A DNA stretch of 8,776 nt from Saprospiraceae bacterium (GCA_020852155.1 JADZBJ010000092.1:1-8776); one strand, 5' to 3'. Positions 1 to 6,597 are shown, numbered from the stretch's first letter. Made by a program: numbers and translations. The notes: generated from the sequence alone by a model not told the origin.

Positions 1-9
1 CATTGACAT
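1..9 (-). CDS. 5' end of a gene cut off by the window edge
   Basis: Only the first three codons are visible, reading ATG TCA ATG on the minus strand (Met-Ser-Met). The start is inferred from the AGGAGG sequence just upstream at 14-19, four bases before the ATG at 9-7. The ATG at 3-1 is the alternative start, with a spacing of ten bases. The gene lies directly downstream of the OmpA-family gene and overlaps its translation signals, so the two are probably co-transcribed. Nothing can be said about the product. The call rests on the ribosome-binding site alone. Confidence 0.4.
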
Positions 10-13
10 ACGA

Positions 14-19
14 CCTCCT
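14..19 (-). promoter_or_regulatory. Strong Shine-Dalgarno sequence for the edge gene
   Basis: The minus strand reads AGGAGG here, a full anti-16S match. It overlaps the TGA stop codon (21-19) of the upstream OmpA-family gene by one base. Most other starts in this window have no recognisable Shine-Dalgarno sequence, as is common in Bacteroidota, so a perfect one stands out. Its position suggests that translation of the next gene is coupled to termination of the OmpA-family gene. Confidence 0.5.
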
Positions 20-903
20 CACTCCCACTTAATTGCATCAATCGAATAATTCGCCAGCACAGGCCGCAGCACACAAACAGTGCGTCGGTTGCGCTGTCGT
101 CCTTCGGCGGTTTCGTTGGAGGTAAGCGGATAAAACTCGCCTTTGGCAATGGGCGTCAGTTGGTTGGCATTTACATTATAATCCCGAATCAACATCCGAA
201 CGACGTTGGTGGCGCGACGCAGGCTCCAGTCCCAGGTATCTTGCAGCGATTTGTCTTTGGGCGGCAACACATTATCGGTGTGCGCTTCCACATCCAGATC
301 AACGGTCGGGTTTTTGGAGAGGAACGCGGCAATGGCGGTCAGGGCTGTTTTGCCCGAACTGCTCACGGTGCTGCCTGAAGGTTCGAAAAGTAATTTATCT
401 GAAACACTCAGCATGACCGCGTCATTCAGGATATTCAGGGAGTATTCCGTGGCCTGAATGGCCGACAATCCGTTTTTCAACTCATTTTGAATGGCATTCA
501 AAGTAGCCTGATTGCTCACGTTTTTGCTTTTCAGGTCATTGAGCCAGGCATTTCGTTTGTCCAGCAATTGTTTGGTTTGCGCCAGGTCCTGCTGCAAGGC
601 TGCTTTTTCGCTGGCCAACTTGCCGGCCGACTCGCCCATGCTTTGGGTGCGCGCGTTGAGTTCTGTCTGTAAGGATTTGATGCTTGTTTCCTGACCGCCT
701 ACGGTTTTACTCAGGTCAGACACCTGTTGTATCAGGGCGTTATTTTCCCGGATTCGTTCATCCAGTGTGCTGGACAATACTTTTTCGCGGGCTTCGGCGG
801 CGGCGCGCGCTGCTACTTCAGCGCGATGAATTTTAGGGCGAACGCAAGCCAGAAATGGCGTCAGGAGCAGGAGGAACAACAGGTTCCGGCGGGTTTTCAG
901 CAT
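19..903 (-). CDS. OmpA-family peptidoglycan-binding protein with coiled coil, probable lipoprotein
   Basis: The product is a predicted envelope protein of 294 residues tethering the outer membrane to peptidoglycan. Residues 1-20 form an export signal: basic KTRR, a Leu/Phe-rich core, then Cys20 in FLAC. This lipobox is imperfect, so lipidation is likely but not certain. Residues about 28-145 are rich in Ala, Glu, Gln, Lys and Leu with coiled-coil character. Residues about 160-282 form an OmpA C-terminal domain with the signature segments EAHTDN (about 206-211), WSLRRA (226-231) and GRQRNRR (268-274). The Asp and Arg of these segments are the usual contacts to diaminopimelate in peptidoglycan. 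An upstream in-frame ATG at 936 is rejected because it would add eleven polar residues before the signal and falls inside the likely -7 promoter element. The OmpA fold is secure. The specific role is not known; MotB- or Pal-like anchoring is the family precedent. Confidence 0.88.
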   Translation of the reverse strand: MLKTRRNLLFLLLLTPFLACVRPKIHRAEVAARAAAEAREKVLSSTLDERIRENNALIQQVSDLSKTVGGQETSIKSLQTELNARTQSMGESAGKLASEKAALQQDLAQTKQLLDKRNAWLNDLKSKNVSNQATLNAIQNELKNGLSAIQATEYSLNILNDAVMLSVSDKLLFEPSGSTVSSSGKTALTAIAAFLSKNPTVDLDVEAHTDNVLPPKDKSLQDTWDWSLRRATNVVRMLIRDYNVNANQLTPIAKGEFYPLTSNETAEGRQRNRRTVCVLRPVLANYSIDAIKWE

Positions 904-933
904 AGTATAGCGGTGTGTCGTTTTTGTGTGGCG

Positions 934-941
934 CAAAGGTG
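934..941 (-). promoter_or_regulatory. Probable -7 promoter element for the OmpA-family gene
   Basis: The minus strand reads CACCTTTG followed by CG, one mismatch from the Bacteroidota -7 consensus TAnnTTTG. It would place the transcription start about 25 nt before the ATG at 903. No TTG -33 element is found at the usual 17-23 nt spacing. The position supports the start at 903 rather than 936. Confidence 0.4.
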
Positions 942-1144
942 ATAAAAGTAGTCGAGAGGACGCCAGGTATCTGCTGATTCAAGCGATGGATGTCGTTTTT
1001 TTGCAGAAGTGCAACATTGATTTTTTTAAAACAAAATTCTGAAAAGGGCGTTTTTTTGAAAATCACACCGAATTTTTCGATAAATTTCATTTTGCATTAA
1101 CAAATAAAGCATGGATAATGCTACCATTTCGACCAAATTCGAAT

Positions 1145-1152
1145 TACCTTTG
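1145..1152 (+). promoter_or_regulatory. Probable -7 promoter element for typA
   Basis: TACCTTTG followed by CGG matches the Bacteroidota -7 consensus TAnnTTTG exactly. Transcription would start near 1158, leaving a short leader of about 25 nt before the ATG at 1182. No TTG is present at the expected -33 position. A 10-bp palindrome, AATTCGAATT (1136-1145), abuts and overlaps the element by one base and could be an operator, but it could also be chance. Confidence 0.55.
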
Positions 1153-1181
1153 CGGCCCATTTGGGAAGCACAAATTTTAAC

Positions 1182-2993
1182 ATGAAGAATATTCGCAACA
1201 TCGCCATTATCGCTCACGTTGACCATGGCAAGACCACGCTGGTAGATAAAATGATCCTCGCTGCCAAAGTCTTCAAGGAGCACGAAGTAACCGGCGAATT
1301 GATGCTGGACAACAATGACCTTGAGCGCGAGCGCGGCATCACGATCCTGGCAAAAAACGTCTCGATCAACTACAAAGGCACCAAAATTAACATCATTGAC
1401 ACGCCAGGCCACGCCGACTTCGGTGGTGAAGTAGAACGTGTTCTGAACATGGCCGACGGCGTATTGCTGCTCGTTGACGCTTTTGAAGGCCCCATGCCTC
1501 AAACGCGTTTCGTGCTGCAAAAAGCGCTCCAAATGGGCAAAAAACCTATCGTAGTCATCAACAAGGTGGACAAGGACAACTGCAACCCTGACTGGGCGCA
1601 CGAGCAGGTGTTCGACCTAATGTTCACACTGGACGCTACGGAAGAACAACTGGATTTTCCGGTGGTATTCGGTTCGGCCAAGCAAAACTGGATGAGCCAC
1701 GACTGGAAAAACAGAACAGAAGACATTACGGTATTGCTCGACGATATCGTTAAATATATCCCGGAGCCGACTGTACTTGAAGGCACCACGCAAATGCTCG
1801 TGACTTCGCTCGACTATTCCACTTTTATCGGTCGTATCGCTATCGGTCGTCTGTTGCGCGGCAAACTGGGCGTCAATCAGCCGGTTTCGCTGATGAAAAA
1901 AGACGGTACAATCCAGAAACACCGCATCAAGCAACTGTTCGTTTTTGATGGTCTTGGTAAAAAAGAAGCCGCTGAAATTGAAGCAGGCGATATCGGCGCC
2001 ATCGTCGGTGTTGACGGTTTTGAAATTGGCGACACCATCGCTGACTTTGAAAATCCTGAAGCGCTCGACCCGATTTCTATTGACGAGCCGACAATGGGTA
2101 TGTTGTTCACCATCAACGACTCGCCATTCTTCGGTCAGGAAGGCAAATTCGTGACCAGCCGCCACGTACGTGAACGCCTCGAACGCGAATTGGAGAAAAA
2201 CCTGGCCATGCGCCTCGAAGAAACCAACAGCGCAGACTCTTTCATGGTGTACGGACGCGGTGTATTGCACCTTTCAGTCCTGATCGAAACCATGCGCCGC
2301 GAAGGTTACGAGGTACAAATCGGTCAACCTCGCGTTATCATCAAGGAGATCAACGGCCAGAAATGCGAACCGGTGGAAGAACTCACCATTGACGTACCGG
2401 AAGTATCCAGCGGTAAATGCATCGAATTGGTGACGCGTCGTAAAGGCGTTATGAAAAGCATGGAACCCAAAGGCGACCGCTTTCTGTTGCGCTTTGACAT
2501 TCCTTCACGCGGTATCATCGGCTTGCGTTCAAATGTGCTCACTGCCACACAGGGCGAGGCCATCATGACGCACCGTTACACTGGCTACGAACCCTGGAAA
2601 GGCGATATGCCTGGCCGTCAGAACGGTTCATTGATCGTCCTGGAGCCGGGTACGGCTTTTGCTTACTCGCTGGACAACCTTCAGGATCGCGGTACATTCT
2701 TTATCGAACCCGGCGACGAAGTGTATGAAGGGCAGGTAATTGGTGAAAACAATCGCCCCGGCGACCTGGTCATCAACGTTACCAAAAGTAAAAAACTGAC
2801 CAACCACCGTGCATCCGGCGCTGACGACAAAGCGTCTTTGCCTCCACCACGTCGTTTTTCGCTGGAAGAAGCGCTTGAATACATCCAGGAAGACGAATAT
2901 GTAGAGGTTACGCCTAAAAACATTCGCCTCCGCAAGGTTTATCTCAAGGATTTCGAACGCAAGAAGGCCCAAAAGGAGTTTTCATTGGCTTGA
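1182..2993 (+). CDS. typA: Translational GTPase TypA/BipA
   Basis: TypA/BipA is a cytoplasmic, ribosome-binding GTPase of the EF-G/LepA class. It is linked to 50S assembly and to growth under cold or other stress. The protein is 603 residues, close to the usual 600-615. The GTPase domain shows G1 AHVDHGKT (11-18), G2 RERGIT (49-54), G3 DTPGH (73-77), G4 NKVD (127-130) and G5 SAK (165-167), all intact. An EF-Tu-like domain 2 follows, then the two EF-G-like domains. The family-specific C-terminal part contains SRGIIGLR, KKLTNHRASG and VEVTPKNIRLRK, which separate TypA from EF-G and LepA. The ATG at 1182 is chosen because MKNIRNIAIIAHVDHGKTTL is the canonical family N-terminus; an in-frame TTG at 1161 would add seven unrelated residues. 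The gene appears monocistronic: it has its own -7 element upstream and another promoter lies downstream. Confidence 0.97.
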   Translation: MKNIRNIAIIAHVDHGKTTLVDKMILAAKVFKEHEVTGELMLDNNDLERERGITILAKNVSINYKGTKINIIDTPGHADFGGEVERVLNMADGVLLLVDAFEGPMPQTRFVLQKALQMGKKPIVVINKVDKDNCNPDWAHEQVFDLMFTLDATEEQLDFPVVFGSAKQNWMSHDWKNRTEDITVLLDDIVKYIPEPTVLEGTTQMLVTSLDYSTFIGRIAIGRLLRGKLGVNQPVSLMKKDGTIQKHRIKQLFVFDGLGKKEAAEIEAGDIGAIVGVDGFEIGDTIADFENPEALDPISIDEPTMGMLFTINDSPFFGQEGKFVTSRHVRERLERELEKNLAMRLEETNSADSFMVYGRGVLHLSVLIETMRREGYEVQIGQPRVIIKEINGQKCEPVEELTIDVPEVSSGKCIELVTRRKGVMKSMEPKGDRFLLRFDIPSRGIIGLRSNVLTATQGEAIMTHRYTGYEPWKGDMPGRQNGSLIVLEPGTAFAYSLDNLQDRGTFFIEPGDEVYEGQVIGENNRPGDLVINVTKSKKLTNHRASGADDKASLPPPRRFSLEEALEYIQEDEYVEVTPKNIRLRKVYLKDFERKKAQKEFSLA

Positions 2994-3003
2994 TAAAAAG
3001 CAA

Positions 3004-3059
3004 TTTTGACGGCCTGATTTTTTATCTGGCAGAAACGCATTTTTGTCAAAACTTTTTTT
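3004..3059 (+). terminator. Weak candidate terminator after typA
   Basis: TTTTGAC (3004-3010) is repeated in inverted form as GTCAAAA (3045-3051), and a run of seven T follows at 3053-3059. The stem is only seven base pairs, AT-rich, and the loop is 34 nt, so this is a poor intrinsic terminator by itself. It is listed because it lies directly downstream of the typA stop codon and ahead of the next promoter. Confidence 0.25.
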
Positions 3060-3065
3060 GGACTG

Positions 3066-3093
3066 TTGCGTTTGCCAAATAAATTTATTTTTG
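3066..3093 (+). promoter_or_regulatory. Promoter for queA, Bacteroidota type
   Basis: TTG (3066-3068) is followed after 17 nt by TATTTTTG (3086-3093), which matches the Bacteroidota -33/-7 pattern TTG-N17-23-TAnnTTTG at every defined position. Transcription would start near 3098-3100, giving queA a leader of about 140 nt, far longer than the leaders inferred for typA or the OmpA-family gene. Confidence 0.6.
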
Positions 3094-3098
3094 CGGCC

Positions 3099-3237
3099 CG
3101 TTTCAATTGCCGGCTTTTTTATTAAAGTCTTGATTATCAAAAACTTCCGGCTTCTTTCAAAGCATTATCCACATATCCTGGAGGGGATGTTTGCGCTGAT
3201 TTATTCCAAACCAGCCTTCCTCCATTTTTAAAATAAC
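3099..3237 (+). promoter_or_regulatory. Long, possibly structured queA leader
   Basis: If the promoter at 3066-3093 is used, this whole stretch is untranslated leader. TGGAGGGG (3179-3186) can pair with CTTCCTCCA (3216-3224) in eight base pairs, two of them G-U, and a T5 run follows at 3225-3229 just before the queA start. CCGGCTT occurs twice (3110-3116 and 3147-3153), and GCCGG (3109-3113) can pair with CCGGC (3147-3151). I cannot match it to a known riboswitch class, including the preQ1 aptamers expected for queuosine genes. The pairing is directly visible; regulation is inference. Confidence 0.3.
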
Positions 3238-4302
3238 ATGCGTACCAAACTATCCAGTTTCAATTTTAATCTGCCTAAAGAACTGATTGCGCAATATCCC
3301 AGCGAAGAGCGCGATCAAAGCCGCCTGATGGTGGTGCATCGTTCTACTGGCAAGATTGAGCATAAAGTTTTCAAGGATGTCCTCAACTATTTCAGTGATG
3401 GCGATGTCCTGATGTTCAACAACACCAAGGTTTTTCCGGCTCGTTTGTTCGGCCAAAAGGAAAAAACCGGTGCAAAAATTGAAGTTTTCCTGCTTCGCGA
3501 ACTCAACCCCGACACCAAGTTGTGGGATGTTCTGGTGGATCCCGCCCGTAAAATTCGCGTAGGCAACAAACTTTATTTTGAGGACGAAAACGGCAATGAC
3601 GCATTAGTCGCCGAGGTTGTGGACAACACGACCTCTCGCGGGCGCACCATTCGTTTTATCTTCGACGGCACACCCGACGATTTTAATTACGAACTGTCAC
3701 GCCTGGGCATGACGCCACTGCCCAAGTACATTGAGCGGGAGCCTGAAACCCTCGACCGTGAGCGTTACCAGACGATCTACGCCAAGGAAATGGGCGCTGT
3801 GGCCGCTCCAACCGCCGGTTTGCACTTCAGTCGTGAATTGCTGAAACGCCTCGAATTGAAAGGCGTGAATTTCGCAGAAATGACTTTGCATATCGGCCTG
3901 GGCACCTTCCGCACCATAGATGTGGAAGACCTGTCAAAGCACAAAATGGAGGCTGAATATTTCAAGATCTCGCAGCAGGCTGCAGATGTTGTCAATAAAG
4001 GTCTCGAAAACAACAAGAAAATCTGTGCTGTCGGCACAACGGTTATGCGCTCAATCGAAACCGCTGTTTCAGCCGACCACCAACTGAAACCCGTAGAAGG
4101 CTGGACCAACAAGTTCATTTATCCGCCTTACGATTTCAGCATTGCCAATTGTATGGTAACCAACTTTCACCTGCCCAAATCAAGCCTGATTATCATGATC
4201 AGCGCTTTCGGCGGCCATGAACTCATCATGGAAGCCTACGAGCAGGCTGTAAAAGAAAAATACCGTTTTTTCAGTTATGGCGACGCCATGCTTATTCTTT
4301 AA
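3238..4302 (+). CDS. queA: S-adenosylmethionine:tRNA ribosyltransferase-isomerase QueA
   Basis: QueA transfers and isomerises the ribosyl group of S-adenosylmethionine onto 7-aminomethyl-7-deazaguanine at the tRNA wobble position 34. This gives epoxyqueuosine, the penultimate step of queuosine synthesis, in the cytoplasm. The 354 residues equal the normal family length. Conserved segments are LPKELIAQYP (12-21), MFNNTKVFPARL (59-70), AAPTAGLHF (189-197), HIGLGTFR (218-225), VGTTVMRSIE (265-274), TNFHLPKS (308-315), AFGG (323-326) and the C-terminal FFSYGDA (344-350). The ATG at 3238 gives the expected N-terminus and has no Shine-Dalgarno sequence at normal spacing. The small acidic-protein gene starts 30 nt after the stop with no visible promoter between them, so the pair is probably one transcript. 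No other queuosine genes are nearby. Confidence 0.96.
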   Translation: MRTKLSSFNFNLPKELIAQYPSEERDQSRLMVVHRSTGKIEHKVFKDVLNYFSDGDVLMFNNTKVFPARLFGQKEKTGAKIEVFLLRELNPDTKLWDVLVDPARKIRVGNKLYFEDENGNDALVAEVVDNTTSRGRTIRFIFDGTPDDFNYELSRLGMTPLPKYIEREPETLDRERYQTIYAKEMGAVAAPTAGLHFSRELLKRLELKGVNFAEMTLHIGLGTFRTIDVEDLSKHKMEAEYFKISQQAADVVNKGLENNKKICAVGTTVMRSIETAVSADHQLKPVEGWTNKFIYPPYDFSIANCMVTNFHLPKSSLIIMISAFGGHELIMEAYEQAVKEKYRFFSYGDAMLIL

Positions 4303-4332
4303 CTGAAACCTTAAATTGATAGTCTTTCAATT

Positions 4333-4554
4333 ATGTATTGGACACTTGAATTAGCCTCCCACCTCGAAGAAGCGCCCTGGCCAGCCACCAAGGATGAATT
4401 AATTGACTACGCCATTCGTTCCGGATCTCCTGTAGAAGTCATTGACAATCTGGAGGAACTGGAAGATGATGGCGAGATTTACGAAGGCATCGAAGATATT
4501 TGGCCGGACTACCCGCGCCATGATGACTTCTTCTTCAATGAGGATGAATACTAA
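4333..4554 (+). CDS. Small acidic DUF2795-type protein, function unknown
   Basis: This is a 73-residue cytoplasmic protein with no signal or membrane segment. About 23 residues are Asp or Glu and only three are Lys or Arg, so it is strongly acidic. I recognise it as the small, highly conserved Bacteroidota protein of the DUF2795 type. Its marks are the N-terminal MYWTLELASHLE, the central NLEELEDDGEIYE (41-53), DIWPDYP (56-62), and the acidic aromatic tail FFFNEDEY (66-73). Its function is not known to me. It starts 30 nt after queA and is followed by a strong terminator, so it is probably translated from the queA transcript. AATTGA (4314-4319) and TCAATT (4327-4332) can form a small hairpin ending right at the start codon, and there is no Shine-Dalgarno sequence. 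Its length, start and conservation argue for a real gene. Confidence 0.85.
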   Translation: MYWTLELASHLEEAPWPATKDELIDYAIRSGSPVEVIDNLEELEDDGEIYEGIEDIWPDYPRHDDFFFNEDEY

Positions 4555-4591
4555 ACTCATTGTCAGTTCCGGACAATAGTTAAATACATAT

Positions 4592-4625
4592 AAGCCATTC
4601 CGTTTTTCGGGATGGCTTTTGTTAT
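4592..4625 (+). terminator. Intrinsic terminator of the queA unit
   Basis: AAGCCATTCCG (4592-4602) pairs with CGGGATGGCTT (4608-4618) in an 11-bp stem with one T-G pair, closed by a T5 loop. The stem runs straight into a T-rich tail (TTTTGTTATT, 4617-4626). This is a textbook rho-independent terminator for the plus strand. The minus-strand tail is not T-rich enough for efficient reverse function. Confidence 0.9.
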
Positions 4626-4649
4626 TCACACCCTTTTCATGTAATTTTG
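4619..4649 (+). promoter_or_regulatory. Promoter for the ARPP-1-type lipoprotein gene
   Basis: TTG (4619-4621) is followed after 20 nt by TAATTTTG (4642-4649), matching the Bacteroidota -33/-7 pattern. Transcription would begin near 4655, about 23 nt before the ATG at 4678. The TTG lies inside the T-tract of the preceding terminator, so one transcription unit ends where the next begins. Confidence 0.6.
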
Positions 4650-4677
4650 AGGGCTTTTCACCAGACACAAAATTTAT

Positions 4678-5667
4678 ATGAGATCTACCTTCTTTCTCCT
4701 GCTGTGTACCTTCTGGGCAATCAGTTGTCAGTTGGACAATAATAAACCGGGCAATGTACCAGACTCAGGCTTGTCGCTCGTCACAGAACCCAACCCGGAA
4801 TGGCAATACGAATCGCTCAGGCTTTATCCCGTAATGGCCAATGCGAGGTTGTTAGAAGAACATAATAGCCTGTCGCACATCAAGACCCTCGCTGAAGGGA
4901 TGAATACGCACGGCTTTCGGATCATGGAAAAGAAGCAATTCGGCGCTTCCGAAGAATGGCGACATGTGCTGACGGTGCAAAACAAAAGTCAGGACACCGT
5001 GCTGCTCATGTCGGGCGATGTCGTACAAGGCGGCAATCAGGATCGGGCCATTGCGCACCATCAGGTCATCATGCCGCACACGGTCACCAATATCGAAGTG
5101 TATTGTGTTGAAAAAGGGCGCTCCAGTTATTACGATCAGTCGGCGCCCGAAGCAGAAAAACAAGCCGCAGCCTTCAAAGGCTTTTACAATGTGGCCAGTC
5201 CGCAGGTCAGGCACGCCATCCAGAATACAGGCGAACAAGGCGAGGTATGGAATGCCGTAGCCAGGGTCACTGAACAAAATCAGGTTTCATCTACAACCGG
5301 CTCATACCTGGCGCTCGATCAGCCCGGCGAACAAACCAGCCGCCGCGAAGCCTGCCTGAATTTTTTCAAGGACAAGTTTCAGGACGCTGACAACATCGTC
5401 GGTGTCGTTGCCGTCAGCGGCGACAAAATACTGGGTATGGACATTTTTGGGCATCCTCGTATTTTTCGACAGCACCTTGCAGCCCTAATGCACGGATACG
5501 CCGCAGAAGGACTCGGCAAAACCTCCGGTAACGCCACCATGAGCCAGCAGGAGGTTCAGAAAAAGTTTGAGGAAATTGTATTGCTGGCGGATAAGAACGC
5601 TAAAACCAACAGCGTCGGCGGCAAATTTTCATTTCAGGACAACTGGGTTCACCTTTTTAGCAAATAA
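4678..5667 (+). CDS. ARPP-1/DUF6569-type lipoprotein, function unknown
   Basis: The predicted product is an exported lipoprotein of 329 residues. Residues 1-16 form a hydrophobic signal ending AIS before Cys17, a plausible though non-canonical lipobox. A polar linker runs to about residue 40. The rest resembles the ARPP-1 (DUF6569) domain: ESLRLYPVMAN (45-55), a repeated-strand core with SGDVVQGGNQDRAIA (112-126), VYCVEKGR (141-148), then VGVVAVSGDKILGMDIF (241-257). In this family the GG(K/N)QDR and VxCVExGRW-like segments are the recognisable signature; here the position after GR is Ser rather than Trp. The domain name reflects its reported genomic association with ADP-ribosylglycohydrolase and rhodanese/phosphatase genes, but none of these is present here. 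No enzymatic residues can be assigned. It has its own promoter, and the DUF2911 gene follows 75 nt later. The domain call comes from memory of the family, not a search. Confidence 0.7.
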   Translation: MRSTFFLLLCTFWAISCQLDNNKPGNVPDSGLSLVTEPNPEWQYESLRLYPVMANARLLEEHNSLSHIKTLAEGMNTHGFRIMEKKQFGASEEWRHVLTVQNKSQDTVLLMSGDVVQGGNQDRAIAHHQVIMPHTVTNIEVYCVEKGRSSYYDQSAPEAEKQAAAFKGFYNVASPQVRHAIQNTGEQGEVWNAVARVTEQNQVSSTTGSYLALDQPGEQTSRREACLNFFKDKFQDADNIVGVVAVSGDKILGMDIFGHPRIFRQHLAALMHGYAAEGLGKTSGNATMSQQEVQKKFEEIVLLADKNAKTNSVGGKFSFQDNWVHLFSK

Positions 5668-5707
5668 ACAATCTTGCAGTCAACCCTTATGGCTGATTGT
5701 TGTTAAT
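5667..5707 (+). terminator. Hairpin between the ARPP-1-type and DUF2911 genes, weak terminator or attenuator
   Basis: AACAAT (5667-5672) pairs with ATTGTT (5696-5701). Inside it, CAGTC (5677-5681) pairs with GGCTG (5691-5695), with a 4-nt bulge on the left arm and a 9-nt loop. The following sequence, GTTAATAC, is a poor T-tract, so termination would be partial at best. It may instead stabilise the upstream mRNA end or attenuate readthrough into the DUF2911 gene. Confidence 0.35.
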
Positions 5708-5742
5708 ACATCATTTTAAAACACTTACTTACTCACTTTTCA

Positions 5743-6597
5743 ATGAAAAAACTGTTTTACCTGACCGCTCTGTTCGTCAGTTTTGGTTTCCTCTCTAATG
5801 CTCAGATCAAAACGCCGGCGGCTAGCCCGACCAGCAAAGTCAGCCAGGAATTTGGCCTTGGCAAAGTTGAAGTTGAATACTCTCGTCCATCCGCCAAAGG
5901 CCGTAAAATTTTCGGCGATCTGGTTCCATTGGGCGAACTGTGGCGTACAGGCGCCAATGCCAGCACAAAGGTTACTTTCACCGACGATGTTAAAGTAGCA
6001 GGCAAAGACCTTCCCAAAGGCACGTATGCGCTTTACACCATCCCGAGTTCACCACAATGGACGGTTATTTTCTACAAGAATACTACTTTCTGGGGCGCTC
6101 CTGAAGCCAAAGATTACAAAGAAGAAGATGTTGCGGCCTCTGTTATGATCGCGCCTTCGATGCTTCGCGAGCCGGTAGAAACATTCACCATCGGGTTTAA
6201 CAACCTGCGCAACAGCAGCCTGGACATGGAGATAACCTGGGAAAACACCAAGGTCAGCATCCCGGTTACAACCGACGTTGATTCAAAAGTAATGGCAGAT
6301 ATCAAGTCTGTGATGGACGGCCCTTCAGCCAATGCTTACTACGCCGCAGGTCGCTACTACTACGAAGAGAAGAAAGACATGAAACAGGCGCTGGATTGGA
6401 TCAATCAATCTCTGACAAAAGGCGGTGACAAATTCTGGATTCTGCGCATGAAAGCCAACATTCAGGCTGATATGGGCAACTACAAAGAAGCTATCGCTAC
6501 CGCTGAAAAAAGCACAGAACTGGCTAAAAAAGAAGGCAACGAAGACTACCCGCGCATGAACGACAAAAGCATCATGGAGTGGTCTAAGAAGAAATAA
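5743..6597 (+). CDS. Secreted DUF2911 protein with C-terminal TPR-like repeats
   Basis: The 284-residue product has a Sec signal peptide (residues 1-20: KK, hydrophobic core, cleavage after SNA) and is probably periplasmic. Residues about 28-175 match the DUF2911 domain common in Bacteroidota. Visible marks are VEVEYSRPSAKGRKIFGDL (42-60), LVPLGELWRTGANASTKVTF (60-79), LPKGTYALYTIP (90-101) and ETFTIGFNNL (146-155). Residues about 190-275 look like two helical TPR units (ANAYYAAGRYYYEEKKDMKQALDWI and the following helix pair containing MGNYKEAIATAEKS), a usual companion of this domain. The biochemical function is unknown; the tail suggests protein-protein contacts. No clear -7 element is found in the 75-nt gap upstream, so it may share the promoter at 4619-4649. 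The domain call is secure from sequence pattern. Confidence 0.9.
   Translation: MKKLFYLTALFVSFGFLSNAQIKTPAASPTSKVSQEFGLGKVEVEYSRPSAKGRKIFGDLVPLGELWRTGANASTKVTFTDDVKVAGKDLPKGTYALYTIPSSPQWTVIFYKNTTFWGAPEAKDYKEEDVAASVMIAPSMLREPVETFTIGFNNLRNSSLDMEITWENTKVSIPVTTDVDSKVMADIKSVMDGPSANAYYAAGRYYYEEKKDMKQALDWINQSLTKGGDKFWILRMKANIQADMGNYKEAIATAEKSTELAKKEGNEDYPRMNDKSIMEWSKKK

Noticed and set aside
197..206. Possible loss of the zinc site or frame damage in the window's conserved genes, prompted by LysA DLGSGYKVPY (residues 197-206) deviating from the common GGG loop
   Set aside because: The GSG form followed by KVPY fits my recollection of Bacteroidota LysA proteins, and the other catalytic residues are intact. 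The coordinates given are LysA residue numbers; the DNA lies within 7609-8776.
1111..1185. 24-codon open frame whose TGA overlaps the typA ATG (ATGA), resembling a coupled leader peptide
   Set aside because: The exact TAnnTTTG element of typA lies inside it at 1145-1152, so the likely transcript would start downstream of its ATG. There is no ribosome-binding site, and the sequence resembles nothing I know.
1026..1601. 191-codon minus-strand open frame over the 5' part of typA and its upstream gap
   Set aside because: It is mostly the antisense shadow of the typA GTPase domain, and its end runs into low-complexity intergenic sequence. No recognisable domain is seen.
1617..2270. 217-codon open frame antisense to typA
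   Set aside because: It lies wholly opposite a strongly conserved gene, and its composition (many His, Phe, Val, Arg) is what the reverse complement of typA codons yields. It shows no family motif.
3043..3231. 62-codon frame in the typA-queA gap beginning at TTG
   Set aside because: Its start lies upstream of the queA promoter and its codons include the promoter itself. The Phe/Leu/Lys-rich content reflects AT-rich non-coding DNA. Only the 14-codon tail after the ATG at 3187 could be on the transcript.
3099..3237. preQ1 or SAM riboswitch ahead of queA
   Set aside because: I could not identify the conserved aptamer strings of any known class. Only generic pairing is visible, so it is reported as an unclassified leader.
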